This document shows positions 6,594 through 12,955 of a stretch of DNA of 26,087 bases, piece by piece. Under the pieces are notes generated by a model. The model was not told the origin of the DNA and ran no database searches. It saw only the letters and a program-made list of their open reading frames with translations. Position 1 is the first letter of the stretch. Each line of letters begins with the position of its first letter. A program made the translations under genes and the position numbers. Origin of the DNA: a virus; the IMG/VR virus record IMGVR_UViG_3300022602_000371, positions 1-26,087 of that record; one strand, 5' to 3'.

Positions 6594-6734
6594 ATGACTA
6601 CAAAATCTCACCGCCAATATGCCGCCAGGGTTGCTCACCTGGTAGCCCAGGGTGGAAACAAAGAGCGCTTAATGCCACTTTTTTTCTTCCACTTGAAAGC
6701 ATCTTTAAATGATCGAAACCTCAGAAAGTATTGA
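6594..6734 (+). CDS. 46-residue hypothetical protein, first gene of early operon
   Basis: ATG at 6594 with AAGGAT eight bases upstream. The product starts MTTKSHRQYAARVAHLVAQG and is strongly basic (His, Arg, Lys). It overlaps the start of the ERF gene by 26 bases. Size, charge and first position in the early operon would fit a small DNA-binding regulator, but no HTH is clear. Confidence 0.5.
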   Translation: MTTKSHRQYAARVAHLVAQGGNKERLMPLFFFHLKASLNDRNLRKY

Positions 6735-7188
6735 TAAGTTGTCAGCTGCGCTGGCAAAGGCTCAATCAGAATTCAAAATAGCCAAGAAAACGGCCACTAA
6801 CCCTTTTCTTAAAAACAACTACTCAAACCTCAGTGACATCTACCAGGCAGTTAAGCCTGCCCTGGCAGCCAATGGGATCTCCCTGGTACAGAGCAGCGAC
6901 CTCCAGGACGGCAATGTCCAGGTCACGCAGACCAGGCTAATCCACACATCTGGCCAGTGGATGCAAACCACGATGTCAATGATGGTTGGCAAGACAGACC
7001 CGCAGTCAATGGGCAGCCTGCTTTCTTACAGTCGGCGCTATGCCATCACCCAGGCACTCAGCATTGACACAGGCGAACTAGATGACGATGGCAATCGCGC
7101 TAGTGGCACTGGTGTCATTAAAAAACCATTGGCAGATGTAGCTAAAACAATCAAAGCAAAGAAAGTGACGGCAGACGATGACTTCTGA
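6709..7188 (+). CDS. ERF-family single-strand annealing protein
   Basis: 159 residues. This phage recombinase anneals complementary single strands for recombination-dependent repair and replication. The family pattern is clear: KLSAALAKAQSEF at the start, then NPFLKNNYSNLSDIYQAVKPALAANGISLVQ, and the conserved GSLLSYSRRYAITQALSI core near residues 103-121. The acidic end DDDF may contact partners. It overlaps the exonuclease gene by 11 bases, the usual annealase-exonuclease pairing (compare lambda Red beta/exo). No strong Shine-Dalgarno is visible, so translation may be coupled to the 46-residue gene. Confidence 0.92.
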   Translation: MIETSESIDKLSAALAKAQSEFKIAKKTATNPFLKNNYSNLSDIYQAVKPALAANGISLVQSSDLQDGNVQVTQTRLIHTSGQWMQTTMSMMVGKTDPQSMGSLLSYSRRYAITQALSIDTGELDDDGNRASGTGVIKKPLADVAKTIKAKKVTADDDF

Positions 7189-7819
7189 AATCCAACAGGG
7201 AACCCTTGAATGGCACCTGGCGCGAGTTGGCCGTATCACTGCGTCCAATGCCTGGAAGTTATTGGCGAAGACCCAGAAGGGCCTGCCTACAGCTGACTAT
7301 GAGTCTTATAAATGGCAGCTGGTAATTGAGCGCTTAACTGGCAACCCCACTGACACTTATGTCAATGCAGCAATGCAATGGGGCACTGATAAAGAGCCAG
7401 AGGCCAGGGAATTGTTTTCACTAATAAATGAGGTTGAAGTAGTGGAGGTCGGATTCATGGACCACCCTACTATCCCTTATGTCGGTTGCTCACCAGATGG
7501 CCTAATAGATCACGATGGTTTAGTAGAACTCAAGGCCCCCACCACCCGCAATTACCTTGAGGTAAAGCTGTCTGGTGAGCCTCCTAAAAACTATTTTCTC
7601 CAGGTGCAATTTCAATTGATGTGTACCGAGAGAGATTGGGGCAAGCTGGCCTTCTACGATCCACGCCTGCCCGAAGAACTTCAATTCTTCCAATACCACA
7701 TTGATGCTGACCATGAGGTTATCAAGCAGTTAGAAGATGCCGCAATCGCGATCAATGCAGAAGTAGAAACAATCATCAACAACTTAAAAGATAGGAATGT
7801 ATATGCAACTTTACGATAA
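7178..7819 (+). CDS. YqaJ-type (lambda exo-like) exonuclease
   Basis: 213 residues. It resects double-stranded ends to make single strands for the ERF protein. Family signs are GTLEWHLARVGRITAS at the N-terminus, the GTDKEPEARELF helix, and the PD-(D/E)xK core GCSPDGL...GLVELKAP with the D and E-x-K metal ligands around residues 108-124. The later FLQVQFQLMCTERDW segment is also typical. It is co-transcribed with the annealing protein upstream and the SSB-like gene downstream, completing a recombination cassette. Confidence 0.93.
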   Translation: MTSEIQQGTLEWHLARVGRITASNAWKLLAKTQKGLPTADYESYKWQLVIERLTGNPTDTYVNAAMQWGTDKEPEARELFSLINEVEVVEVGFMDHPTIPYVGCSPDGLIDHDGLVELKAPTTRNYLEVKLSGEPPKNYFLQVQFQLMCTERDWGKLAFYDPRLPEELQFFQYHIDADHEVIKQLEDAAIAINAEVETIINNLKDRNVYATLR

Positions 7820-8111
7820 TACGAACACTGGCATCCTTACAGTAAACGACAAGGGCGATAACCCTGCGCGCCCTGATCGCAAAGGCTCCATCAATGTTGA
7901 AGGAGTTGAGTATTGGGTATCAGGATGGATCAAGGATGGCCGCGAAGGCACTAAGTTAGAAGGCCAGAAGTACATGAGCCTCAAGCTTGAAAAGAAAGAG
8001 CCGCGCCCTGGATCAATCTACTCACAAGACGCGCAGGCCAACATTGCTGTAGCGCAAGCAGCCCCAAAGCCAGCAGCCCCAGCAGCAGCGGAGGACGATA
8101 TTCCATTCTAA
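7803..8111 (+). CDS. SSB-like protein with acidic DDIPF tail
   Basis: 102 residues from the ATG at 7803, which has AGGA six bases upstream; an ATG two codons earlier overlaps the Shine-Dalgarno. The first 75 residues are beta-rich with basic and aromatic positions (VEYWVSGWIKDGREG), compatible with a short OB-like fold. An Ala/Pro linker follows, then the terminal EDDIPF, which matches the protein-interaction tip of bacterial SSB. It probably coats single strands made by the exonuclease. A CCCAAAG heptamer at 8063-8069 is in the -1 slippery phase and may matter for the next ORF. Confidence 0.7.
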   Translation: MQLYDNTNTGILTVNDKGDNPARPDRKGSINVEGVEYWVSGWIKDGREGTKLEGQKYMSLKLEKKEPRPGSIYSQDAQANIAVAQAAPKPAAPAAAEDDIPF

Positions 8112-8263
8112 GTATTGATGATGACCTTGACAGCGCGGTTGTCAAGGCTGATTCAGCAGCTGAGAAAGTTAAGAAAGAGAAAATTAAAAAGTCTGTAGCT
8201 GGGGTTAAGGCGATGGCGCAATTTAGTAAGGGCTGGTCTGATAGACCAATTAAGTACAGATGA
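8105..8263 (+). CDS. Charged hypothetical protein with no standard start codon
   Basis: Open frame between the stop at 7988-7990 and the TGA at 8261-8263, which overlaps the next ATG as ATGA. The sequence is protein-like (SIDDDLDSAVVKADSAAEKVKKEK... then FSKGWSDRPIKYR), an acidic start followed by a Lys-rich helix. There is no ATG, GTG or TTG at its beginning. The only internal ATG would leave about 16 residues. Either ATT at 8105 is used behind GGAGG (8090-8094), or ribosomes enter from the SSB-like frame by a -1 shift at 8063-8069. I annotate the ATT version. Real gene likely; start uncertain. Confidence 0.5.
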   Translation: MLSIDDDLDSAVVKADSAAEKVKKEKIKKSVAGVKAMAQFSKGWSDRPIKYR

Positions 8264-8418
8264 ATTTAGAAGATATAAAACTAGCACTCATGACGCAAAG
8301 ATCGGCCATCGTTTTCAAAGACGAACCAACCTTGAAAGAGATTGATTTATTACGCAGCATGCTTGAAGGCGTATGCGACAAAATTATTTTGGAGAAATTA
8401 GATGGACACGATAGTTGA
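8260..8418 (+). CDS. 52-residue hypothetical protein
   Basis: Begins ATG at 8260 within ATGA and reads MNLEDIKLALMTQRSAIVFK, then a leucine-rich helical stretch to DKIILEKLDGHDS. It looks like a short helical protein, possibly a small coiled-coil dimer. It overlaps the following HTH gene by 17 bases. No family is recognised. The continuous overlap chain of the operon is the main support. Confidence 0.6.
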   Translation: MNLEDIKLALMTQRSAIVFKDEPTLKEIDLLRSMLEGVCDKIILEKLDGHDS

Positions 8419-8608
8419 GCGATTACGATCTAAGTATGGTGAGCGCATGACATTAGCAGAGTTAAGTAAGGAGTTGCGTATTCCAGTGGAAACACTTCGC
8501 TGGCATCGGCAGCGCGGATCTGAGATTGTCAAAACTCATAGAGTTGGTATGAAGGTATTCGGAATGACTGACGAAGTAGCTAAACACCTGGAGAGTTTCT
8601 ATGAATAA
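8402..8608 (+). CDS. Small HTH DNA-binding protein
   Basis: 68 residues, ATG at 8402 with GGAG seven bases upstream. Residues about 15-45 (MTLAELSKELRIPVETLRWHRQRGSE) form a MerR/AlpA-like helix-turn-helix with a typical recognition helix. The rest is short and basic. This could be a phage excisionase or an early regulator. The gene overlaps its downstream neighbour by eight bases. Confidence 0.7.
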   Translation: MDTIVERLRSKYGERMTLAELSKELRIPVETLRWHRQRGSEIVKTHRVGMKVFGMTDEVAKHLESFYE

Positions 8609-8816
8609 CAATCACATATGGACAAAATCTTCTACTGACATCACCCTGCGCTGGCGCAAGCTTTACGGCTATGTGCCTGCATCGGAGCAGGCCTTCTATC
8701 AACGAAAGTGGAAAGAGTGGCAGGCCTTCTTAAATAGAACACTAGATGATTTAGAAACACCAGAGCCTAGTGGATTAAACGCGCCTATAGCATTGACAAA
8801 ATGGAAACGAAAATGA
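8601..8816 (+). CDS. 71-residue hypothetical protein
   Basis: Trp/Arg/Lys-rich protein (HIWTKSSTDITLRWRKLYGYVPASEQAFYQRKWKEWQAF) followed by a Pro-containing tail. A short region of similar style occurs in uncharacterised phage replication operons. The function is not recognised. Its stop overlaps the RuvC-like start as ATGA, so the two are probably translationally coupled. Confidence 0.65.
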   Translation: MNNNHIWTKSSTDITLRWRKLYGYVPASEQAFYQRKWKEWQAFLNRTLDDLETPEPSGLNAPIALTKWKRK

Positions 8817-9298
8817 ATAAGGTCTTCATTGGAGTTGATCCAGGTTTATCTGGCGCTGTCGCTGCAGTTGATGGCAAGGGTGACTTACTCGCTATCTGGG
8901 ATATGCCTGTGGTTGAAATGAAGGTTGGCTCCAGCATGAAGAAAAGGATCTGCGCTCAATCCCTGGTGAGTGAGTTGCACCTTTTTAAAAATGATGATGC
9001 CTTCGCTCTCATTGAGCAAGTGTCAGCAATGCCTGGCCAGGGCGTTACCTCAATGTTTAATTTTGGTAAGTCAGCTGGAATCCTTGAAGGCATATTCGCT
9101 GGCCTCATTCTTCCTTATGGTCATGTCATTCCTGGTCGATGGAAAAAGCATCACAACTTAAATGCATCTAAAGATGCTGCGCGTGAATTAGCAATGCGCA
9201 CCTGGCCTGCTAAAGCAGATCTATTCAAACGCAAGAAAGATGATGGCCGAGCAGAGGCCGCACTGATTGCCCTCTATTCGAAGCAGATTGCAAAATGA
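8813..9298 (+). CDS. RuvC-like Holliday junction resolvase
   Basis: 161 residues from the ATG at 8813, chosen for its ATGA overlap; a start four codons earlier is possible. It is an RNase H-fold nuclease that cuts branched DNA before packaging. Visible catalytic positions are D9 in GVDPGLSG, E69 in ALIEQV, and D143/D144 with E148 in KKDDGRAEAALIALY. The MPGQGVTSMFNFGKSAGILEGI segment is typical of phage RuvC relatives. It follows the recombination genes in the same operon. Confidence 0.88.
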   Translation: MNKVFIGVDPGLSGAVAAVDGKGDLLAIWDMPVVEMKVGSSMKKRICAQSLVSELHLFKNDDAFALIEQVSAMPGQGVTSMFNFGKSAGILEGIFAGLILPYGHVIPGRWKKHHNLNASKDAARELAMRTWPAKADLFKRKKDDGRAEAALIALYSKQIAK

Positions 9299-9480
9299 CA
9301 GCGCCTAAAAATCCAGACGATGAACTCGGTAAGCATGAGGCTTTCAATTGCTCACTTGATGAGATAGCAAAAGAGATTGGTGTATCGCACCCAACAGTTT
9401 CAAAGATCATTGACAGCGCATTAAAGAAAATTCGCGGGGAGTTGTTAAAGCGCGGCCTGGAAAAGGATGACATCCTGTGA
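9295..9480 (+). CDS. Sigma-70 region 4-like HTH regulator
   Basis: 61 residues starting in ATGA. The core CSLDEIAKEIGVSHPTVSKI followed by IDSALKKIRGELLKRG matches the sigma region 4 helix-turn-helix plus its trailing basic helix. There are no other sigma domains, so it could be a transcription activator or co-factor that redirects host polymerase, perhaps for late genes. It lies near the end of the early operon, where phage late activators often sit. The next gene starts at the overlapping GTGA. Confidence 0.75.
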   Translation: MTAPKNPDDELGKHEAFNCSLDEIAKEIGVSHPTVSKIIDSALKKIRGELLKRGLEKDDIL

Positions 9481-9968
9481 TTGGACCAGAAGTAACGCTA
9501 TCAAAGCATGAGTATTACAAAGCAATGAGAGTCGGCAGCACTAGGGTGCGCGATGTGTTTATTAACTCTCGCGAAGATAAAAAGAAAACACCAGATACTT
9601 ACTTTGTTGAGAATCATATTCTTGGCGCTCTGTGTGAAATGGCCTATGCAAAGTTGATGGGCATACCTTTTAATCCAGATACAAAAATTGGATCAAGGGA
9701 TTTTCCTAACGCTGAGATACGCGGCACGAAGTACACAGGAGGCAAGCTTTTAATGTATGAGTCTGACCTGGACGAAACACCTTATTTTTTAATGGTCCAT
9801 GTAAACCTATTTACATTCGCTTTAGCTGGTGGGGTATATGGCAAAAAAGGTAAACAACAAAAGTATTGGGACGAATCAATGCCAATACCTTGCTTGGCCG
9901 TACCGCAATCTGAATTGGACATATTCCCAGTAGTACCAACGAAACTCAACCCACTGGAGTTTTTCTAA
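9477..9968 (+). CDS. Hypothetical protein, possible PD-(D/E)xK-like fold
   Basis: 163 residues from the GTG at 9477 (GTGA overlap). The order of elements, helix ILGALCEMAYAKLMG, then strand IGSRDFPNAEIRGT, then LLMYESDLDETPYFLMVHV, resembles the alpha/beta core of PD-(D/E)xK nuclease-like phage proteins. The usual E-x-K is replaced here by EIR, so activity is uncertain. It is placed with recombination functions. I cannot name a precise family. Confidence 0.6.
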   Translation: MIGPEVTLSKHEYYKAMRVGSTRVRDVFINSREDKKKTPDTYFVENHILGALCEMAYAKLMGIPFNPDTKIGSRDFPNAEIRGTKYTGGKLLMYESDLDETPYFLMVHVNLFTFALAGGVYGKKGKQQKYWDESMPIPCLAVPQSELDIFPVVPTKLNPLEFF

Positions 9969-10120
9969 TGATCCCTATCCCATTCCTTGGTTGGCTTAAT
10001 CCAGAAGATGAGCCAGATGAGCAGCAGTCGGATTGTAGTAAGTCATTAACTGACGAGGATCTGAGTGCCCTATTATCTTCGCCAGTGACAATACATCCAC
10101 CTTCTGAGCAAGATGAGTAA
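9968..10120 (+). CDS. 50-residue very acidic ORF, antisense to integrase 2 end
   Basis: ATG at 9968 overlaps the previous stop as TAATG. The product starts MIPIPFLGWLNPEDEPDEQQ and ends in PPSEQDE. It has about 13 Asp/Glu and one Lys. Bases 9996-10120 are also the 3' end of integrase 2 on the other strand, so part of its composition may be a shadow of that gene. Coupling and unique upstream sequence argue for a gene; the antisense overlap argues against. Low certainty. Confidence 0.4.
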   Translation: MIPIPFLGWLNPEDEPDEQQSDCSKSLTDEDLSALLSSPVTIHPPSEQDE

Positions 10121-10973
10121 CCGCGGTATGTCTTGCGTCATGGAATCTAAAATCCAATGAAGCCTTGTCCCGATACTTACGGAATAGCGCGTCAAGCGAG
10201 GCGCTCTTTAATCCAAACAATGGGCCATCTGTTTCGGGTAGTAGCTTCAGTAGTCGCAGCGCTTCTTTTGATAGCGGCACTTGGCGCGGTTTTCCATTCT
10301 TGGTTAGTTTCAACTGTGCTACAGGGCCTTCAATATCACCAGGAGCCAGGCCGCAGATCTCGCCTGCTCTCATACCAGTTTCCAGGGCAAACAATAAAGC
10401 CAGGGCAACTCTCTGCGAAACTGATTGAGCCTCGCTGGTTGGTGTGTATGGAATTTGCTGCAGGAATAGATCAATATCCTGTTTGCTTATTAGTTTCTCG
10501 CGATGCGGAGCCTCTTTCGGTTTCTTAACCAGCTTGATAGGGTTGCTTGCAATAAGCCGCCACTCCAGCATGGCCACCTGGAATACTGAAGACAATAGAT
10601 TTAATTCTCGATTGACAGTGCTGCCAGATACTTCCTTTAGTCTGGCATCACGATACTTGGCTATCAGCGGCACATCTATATGGGCGATCTTCTTTCCCTT
10701 GAATGACTCATGCTGGCCTATTGCCTTGAGTCTGATTCGCTCCCAGCGCTCACCTTTCTTCTTGGGTGATACCTCATTAGCATAGCGCTCTAAAACATGC
10801 GACAGAGGCTCTCTGTCATCTATGCCCATGTCGCGAATTTTCTTCAGCTGCAGCTGCTGCTCTGCTGCCCACAACTGCGCTTTTGCTTTAGTGGCAAAAA
10901 CCTTGCTGACTCTGCGCTTTCCAACTTGTAATTGGACGCGCCATTTGTCATCTATTTTTTGGTATGAGGCCAT
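9996..10973 (-). CDS. int: Tyrosine recombinase/integrase 2 (attP-proximal)
   Basis: 325 residues from the ATG at 10973. The frame runs further upstream, but only to a TTG inside the putative arm sites. N-terminal part (SYQKIDDKWRVQLQVGKRRVSKVFATK) is an arm-binding type domain, followed by a core-binding domain and the catalytic domain. All catalytic positions are visible: R202 (TGMRAGEI), Lys in TKNGKPRQV (225/228), H278 and R281 (FHDARHT), H303 (IIGHSD), and Tyr 312 or 313 (LMTYYNP). The tRNA-like attachment core lies 130 bases upstream, so this is the likely integrase. Its 3' end overlaps the converging early operon. Confidence 0.93.
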   Translation of the reverse strand: MASYQKIDDKWRVQLQVGKRRVSKVFATKAKAQLWAAEQQLQLKKIRDMGIDDREPLSHVLERYANEVSPKKKGERWERIRLKAIGQHESFKGKKIAHIDVPLIAKYRDARLKEVSGSTVNRELNLLSSVFQVAMLEWRLIASNPIKLVKKPKEAPHREKLISKQDIDLFLQQIPYTPTSEAQSVSQRVALALLFALETGMRAGEICGLAPGDIEGPVAQLKLTKNGKPRQVPLSKEALRLLKLLPETDGPLFGLKSASLDALFRKYRDKASLDFRFHDARHTAVTHLAQKVDVLSLAKIIGHSDPRQLMTYYNPTAAHLAHLLD

Positions 10974-10987
10974 ATTTTCGTGGGTGA

Positions 10988-11030
10988 TTTGGTGGGAGAA
11001 TATTATCACCAAATACCACTGAATACCACT
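10988..11030. repeat. Candidate integrase arm-type repeats
   Basis: TTTGGTG (10988-10994) and CACCAAA (11007-11013) form an inverted pair. AATACCACT occurs twice at 11012-11020 and 11022-11030 with 10-bp spacing. A further TTTGGTG is at 11185-11191 on the other side of the core. Repeats flanking a core are the expected attP layout. Confidence 0.5.
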
Positions 11031-11101
11031 AATATGGGGGCTGCGTGGGGGGTGGTAAAACCCCTAAAATCGCCCGCTAAGCCTTATAGAATATAGAAAC
11101 A

Positions 11102-11125
11102 TGGTGCCCGAGGCCGGAATCGAAC
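11102..11125 (-). other. attP core matching a tRNA 3' end
   Basis: On the minus strand this reads as the T-loop (TTCGATT), T-stem 3' half (CCGGC), acceptor 3' strand (CTCGGGC), discriminator A and CCA of a tRNA. The sequence 5' of the T-loop cannot pair with CCGGC and no anticodon arm follows, so the tRNA is incomplete. That is how a phage attP looks for integration into a tRNA gene. A GCCCGAG acceptor would suit a Leu- or Phe-type tRNA; I cannot decide which. Confidence 0.75.
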
Positions 11126-11207
11126 TCGACAGAAACCCCTTTATTTATATGGCTCCAAAAATGCTCTGTGCATTTTTTGGGAGATTTGGTGTTATATTAG
11201 CGAAAAG

Positions 11208-11236
11208 CCAGGTAGCGCTAACTACCTGGATTTTCT
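11208..11236 (+). terminator. Hairpin with short T tract (terminator or leader element)
   Basis: CCAGGTAG-CGCTAA-CTACCTGG is a perfect 8-bp stem followed by ATTTTCT. It lies 27 bases upstream of the HNH gene start. A TATATT hexamer at 11193-11198 could be a -10, which would place the hairpin in the HNH leader. It could terminate rightward reading through attP or attenuate the HNH gene. Confidence 0.5.
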
Positions 11237-11262
11237 AAACAAGTAAGCCGAAAGGGGCCTAA

Positions 11263-12210
11263 ATGTCTGACCAGATTATCTCATCAAAAATATGCCTTGA
11301 GTGCAGGCTTGAAAAGCCAACGGCAGAATTTAAAATAAAAGATTCAAATAAAACCACAATCGGCAAGTGGCTTGCCAGGTGCGTTATCTGCCAGCCTAAG
11401 TACGAAAAAGAACTTAGGGAAAAAACTAAAGAGCAGAGGGCTGCAAAAAATAAAGCCTATAGGGATGCCAATAAAGAAGAGTTAAAAGAAAAACGGAAGG
11501 CTCAAATAGCGCGGGACAAGGACGCAGTTTCAGCCAGGCGAAAATCTATAAGGTCAAGACCAGAAGTAAAACAGAAAGAGGCCGAATATAGAAAAAGGTA
11601 CCTTCAAGAAAATCCAGAAAAGTGCCGAGAATCAGCTAGAAAATGGCATGAGAAAAACAGGGACTACTGTTTGCAGAGAATCAAAGAGTGGAGAGAGAAT
11701 AATTTTGAGCATAGAATGGCGTGGCAGAAAAATTACCTGAAAAAAAATAAGGCTGTTTTAAAACAAAAAACAGATTTATGGAAAAAAAATAATAAAGACA
11801 AAGTTAGGGAAAGCACAAGAAATCGGTGGAATAAAAGAATGTCTAGCGATCCATTCTTTAAGTTAAAAACTAATTTAAGAGGCCTGATCTCTACAGGATT
11901 CACTAGGCGGGGTTATTCAAAATCTTCAAAAACTTGTGAAATTCTTGGTGCTGATTTTGAGGTGGTTTTTAAGCATATTGAATCTCAATTTAAAGATGGT
12001 ATGAACTGGGAAAATCGCGAAGAATGGCATATTGACCATATCATTCCGTTGGCATCAGCTAAAGATGAGAAATCTTTAATAGCGCTTAACCATTACAAAA
12101 ATTTAAGACCTCTATGGTGTTTTGATAATTTATCTAAACATGCTCAAATGCCATCCAATGATGAGATCGCAGGCTATGGCCTGGAAGACTTGTACAAGTT
12201 GGTGGCTTAA
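11263..12210 (+). CDS. HNH endonuclease with zinc-ribbon and long charged linker
   Basis: 315 residues, ATG behind AAAGGGG. The N-terminus has two Cys pairs (CLEC and CVIC) resembling a zinc ribbon. About 150 residues of Lys/Glu/Arg-rich helix follow, with repeated K-x-W-x-x-x-N-type segments. The C-terminal nuclease (about 253-292) shows EEWHIDHIIPLASA, then LNHYKNLRPLWCFDNLSKHA, a standard HNH pattern. It is visibly more A-rich than its neighbours, stands alone on the plus strand between attP and the late operon, and has its own terminator, all suggesting a recently acquired moron or homing-type gene. Confidence 0.85.
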   Translation: MSDQIISSKICLECRLEKPTAEFKIKDSNKTTIGKWLARCVICQPKYEKELREKTKEQRAAKNKAYRDANKEELKEKRKAQIARDKDAVSARRKSIRSRPEVKQKEAEYRKRYLQENPEKCRESARKWHEKNRDYCLQRIKEWRENNFEHRMAWQKNYLKKNKAVLKQKTDLWKKNNKDKVRESTRNRWNKRMSSDPFFKLKTNLRGLISTGFTRRGYSKSSKTCEILGADFEVVFKHIESQFKDGMNWENREEWHIDHIIPLASAKDEKSLIALNHYKNLRPLWCFDNLSKHAQMPSNDEIAGYGLEDLYKLVA

Positions 12211-12216
12211 TTGGTT

Positions 12217-12290
12217 GGGGCTGGACATGCGGTTTGGCGTCTAATAAGGCTATGCCTTATGGTTGCCTCGTTGATGCCAGCCCCATTTTT
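12217..12290 (+). terminator. Branched hairpin terminator after HNH gene
   Basis: GGGGCTGG (12217-12224) pairs with CCAGCCCC (12277-12284), followed by ATTTTT. Inside is ATAAGGC-TAT-GCCTTAT (12244-12260), and GGCGTC/GATGCC can add pairs. The outer stem with its T tract suits a terminator for the HNH gene. The structure overlaps the 3' end of the converging desaturase gene. The multi-branched form is more elaborate than usual. Confidence 0.6.
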
Positions 12291-12955
12291 CTCGCGACCT
12301 GGATATAAAAATAACCCAGGTCAAACCTATTTGGATCAAGAGGTATTCTAGCACTGCCAGGCCTAATATGATGGTCCTTGTGCAGATTGTCTGTCAGCAA
12401 AACTGCGTCCAGCCAATTGATATTTCTGATCTCTGGATAGTGGCAAAAACCAGTCACAACAGCATTTGATAGTAATGGCGTATGTGCCGACTGAATTATC
12501 CATATCAGCAACCCCCACCACCCAAAGAGGGCCACATCAATTGCGCCCAGGACTAAGATCCCTAGCCTGAGATATTTGGTGTATAGATTGCGCTCTAGCC
12601 AGTCATCTGGGCAGCCCTTACCGAAGAAATCAATTTTCTCCTGGTCATTCCAGTGTGGCATGTTGTAGCGGAAAAATAGATTGTAGAAAAATCCTTTAAA
12701 AGCTATCTGCCAGATACCTTGCAGCTGCGGAGAATGTGGGTCCCCCTCTATGTCTGTAAATAGGTGGTGAACGCGATGCTGTGATACCCATTTTTTTGTA
12801 GACACACCATCAAACCAGGTAATCACCCTAAAAAAGTAAGTTGCTCCAGGACTCCAAGTAACCGCTTTATGAGCCAAGCCGCGATGCAGATATAGACATG
12901 TATTGACCATCAAAAGATGAGTAGTCAATACAGTCCATAAAGCAGCCCAGATCAA
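12257..12955 (-). CDS. Membrane fatty acid (acyl-CoA type) desaturase
   Basis: 232 residues from the TTG at 12955, which overlaps the lipoprotein stop as TTGA; the first internal ATG is 15 codons later. It has the three histidine boxes of the membrane di-iron desaturases: HRGLAH (H24-H29), HRVHH (H60-H64) and HKDHH (H192-H196), with hydrophobic spans between them. These enzymes insert a cis double bond into fatty acyl chains using O2 and an electron donor. It is shorter than many bacterial relatives but the core appears complete. It is the last gene of the late/lysis operon and lies close to attP, so it would sit near a prophage end. This is an unusual host-metabolism gene for a phage. Confidence 0.88.
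   Translation of the reverse strand: MIWAALWTVLTTHLLMVNTCLYLHRGLAHKAVTWSPGATYFFRVITWFDGVSTKKWVSQHRVHHLFTDIEGDPHSPQLQGIWQIAFKGFFYNLFFRYNMPHWNDQEKIDFFGKGCPDDWLERNLYTKYLRLGILVLGAIDVALFGWWGLLIWIIQSAHTPLLSNAVVTGFCHYPEIRNINWLDAVLLTDNLHKDHHIRPGSARIPLDPNRFDLGYFYIQVARKMGLASTRQP

Noticed and set aside
10157-10785. Plus-strand frames at 10157-10528 and 10444-10785
   Set aside because: Antisense shadows of integrase 2. They have no Shine-Dalgarno and no recognisable protein features.
11095-11150. A complete tRNA gene
   Set aside because: Only the T-loop to CCA part is present. The T-stem 5' half does not pair and there is no anticodon arm.
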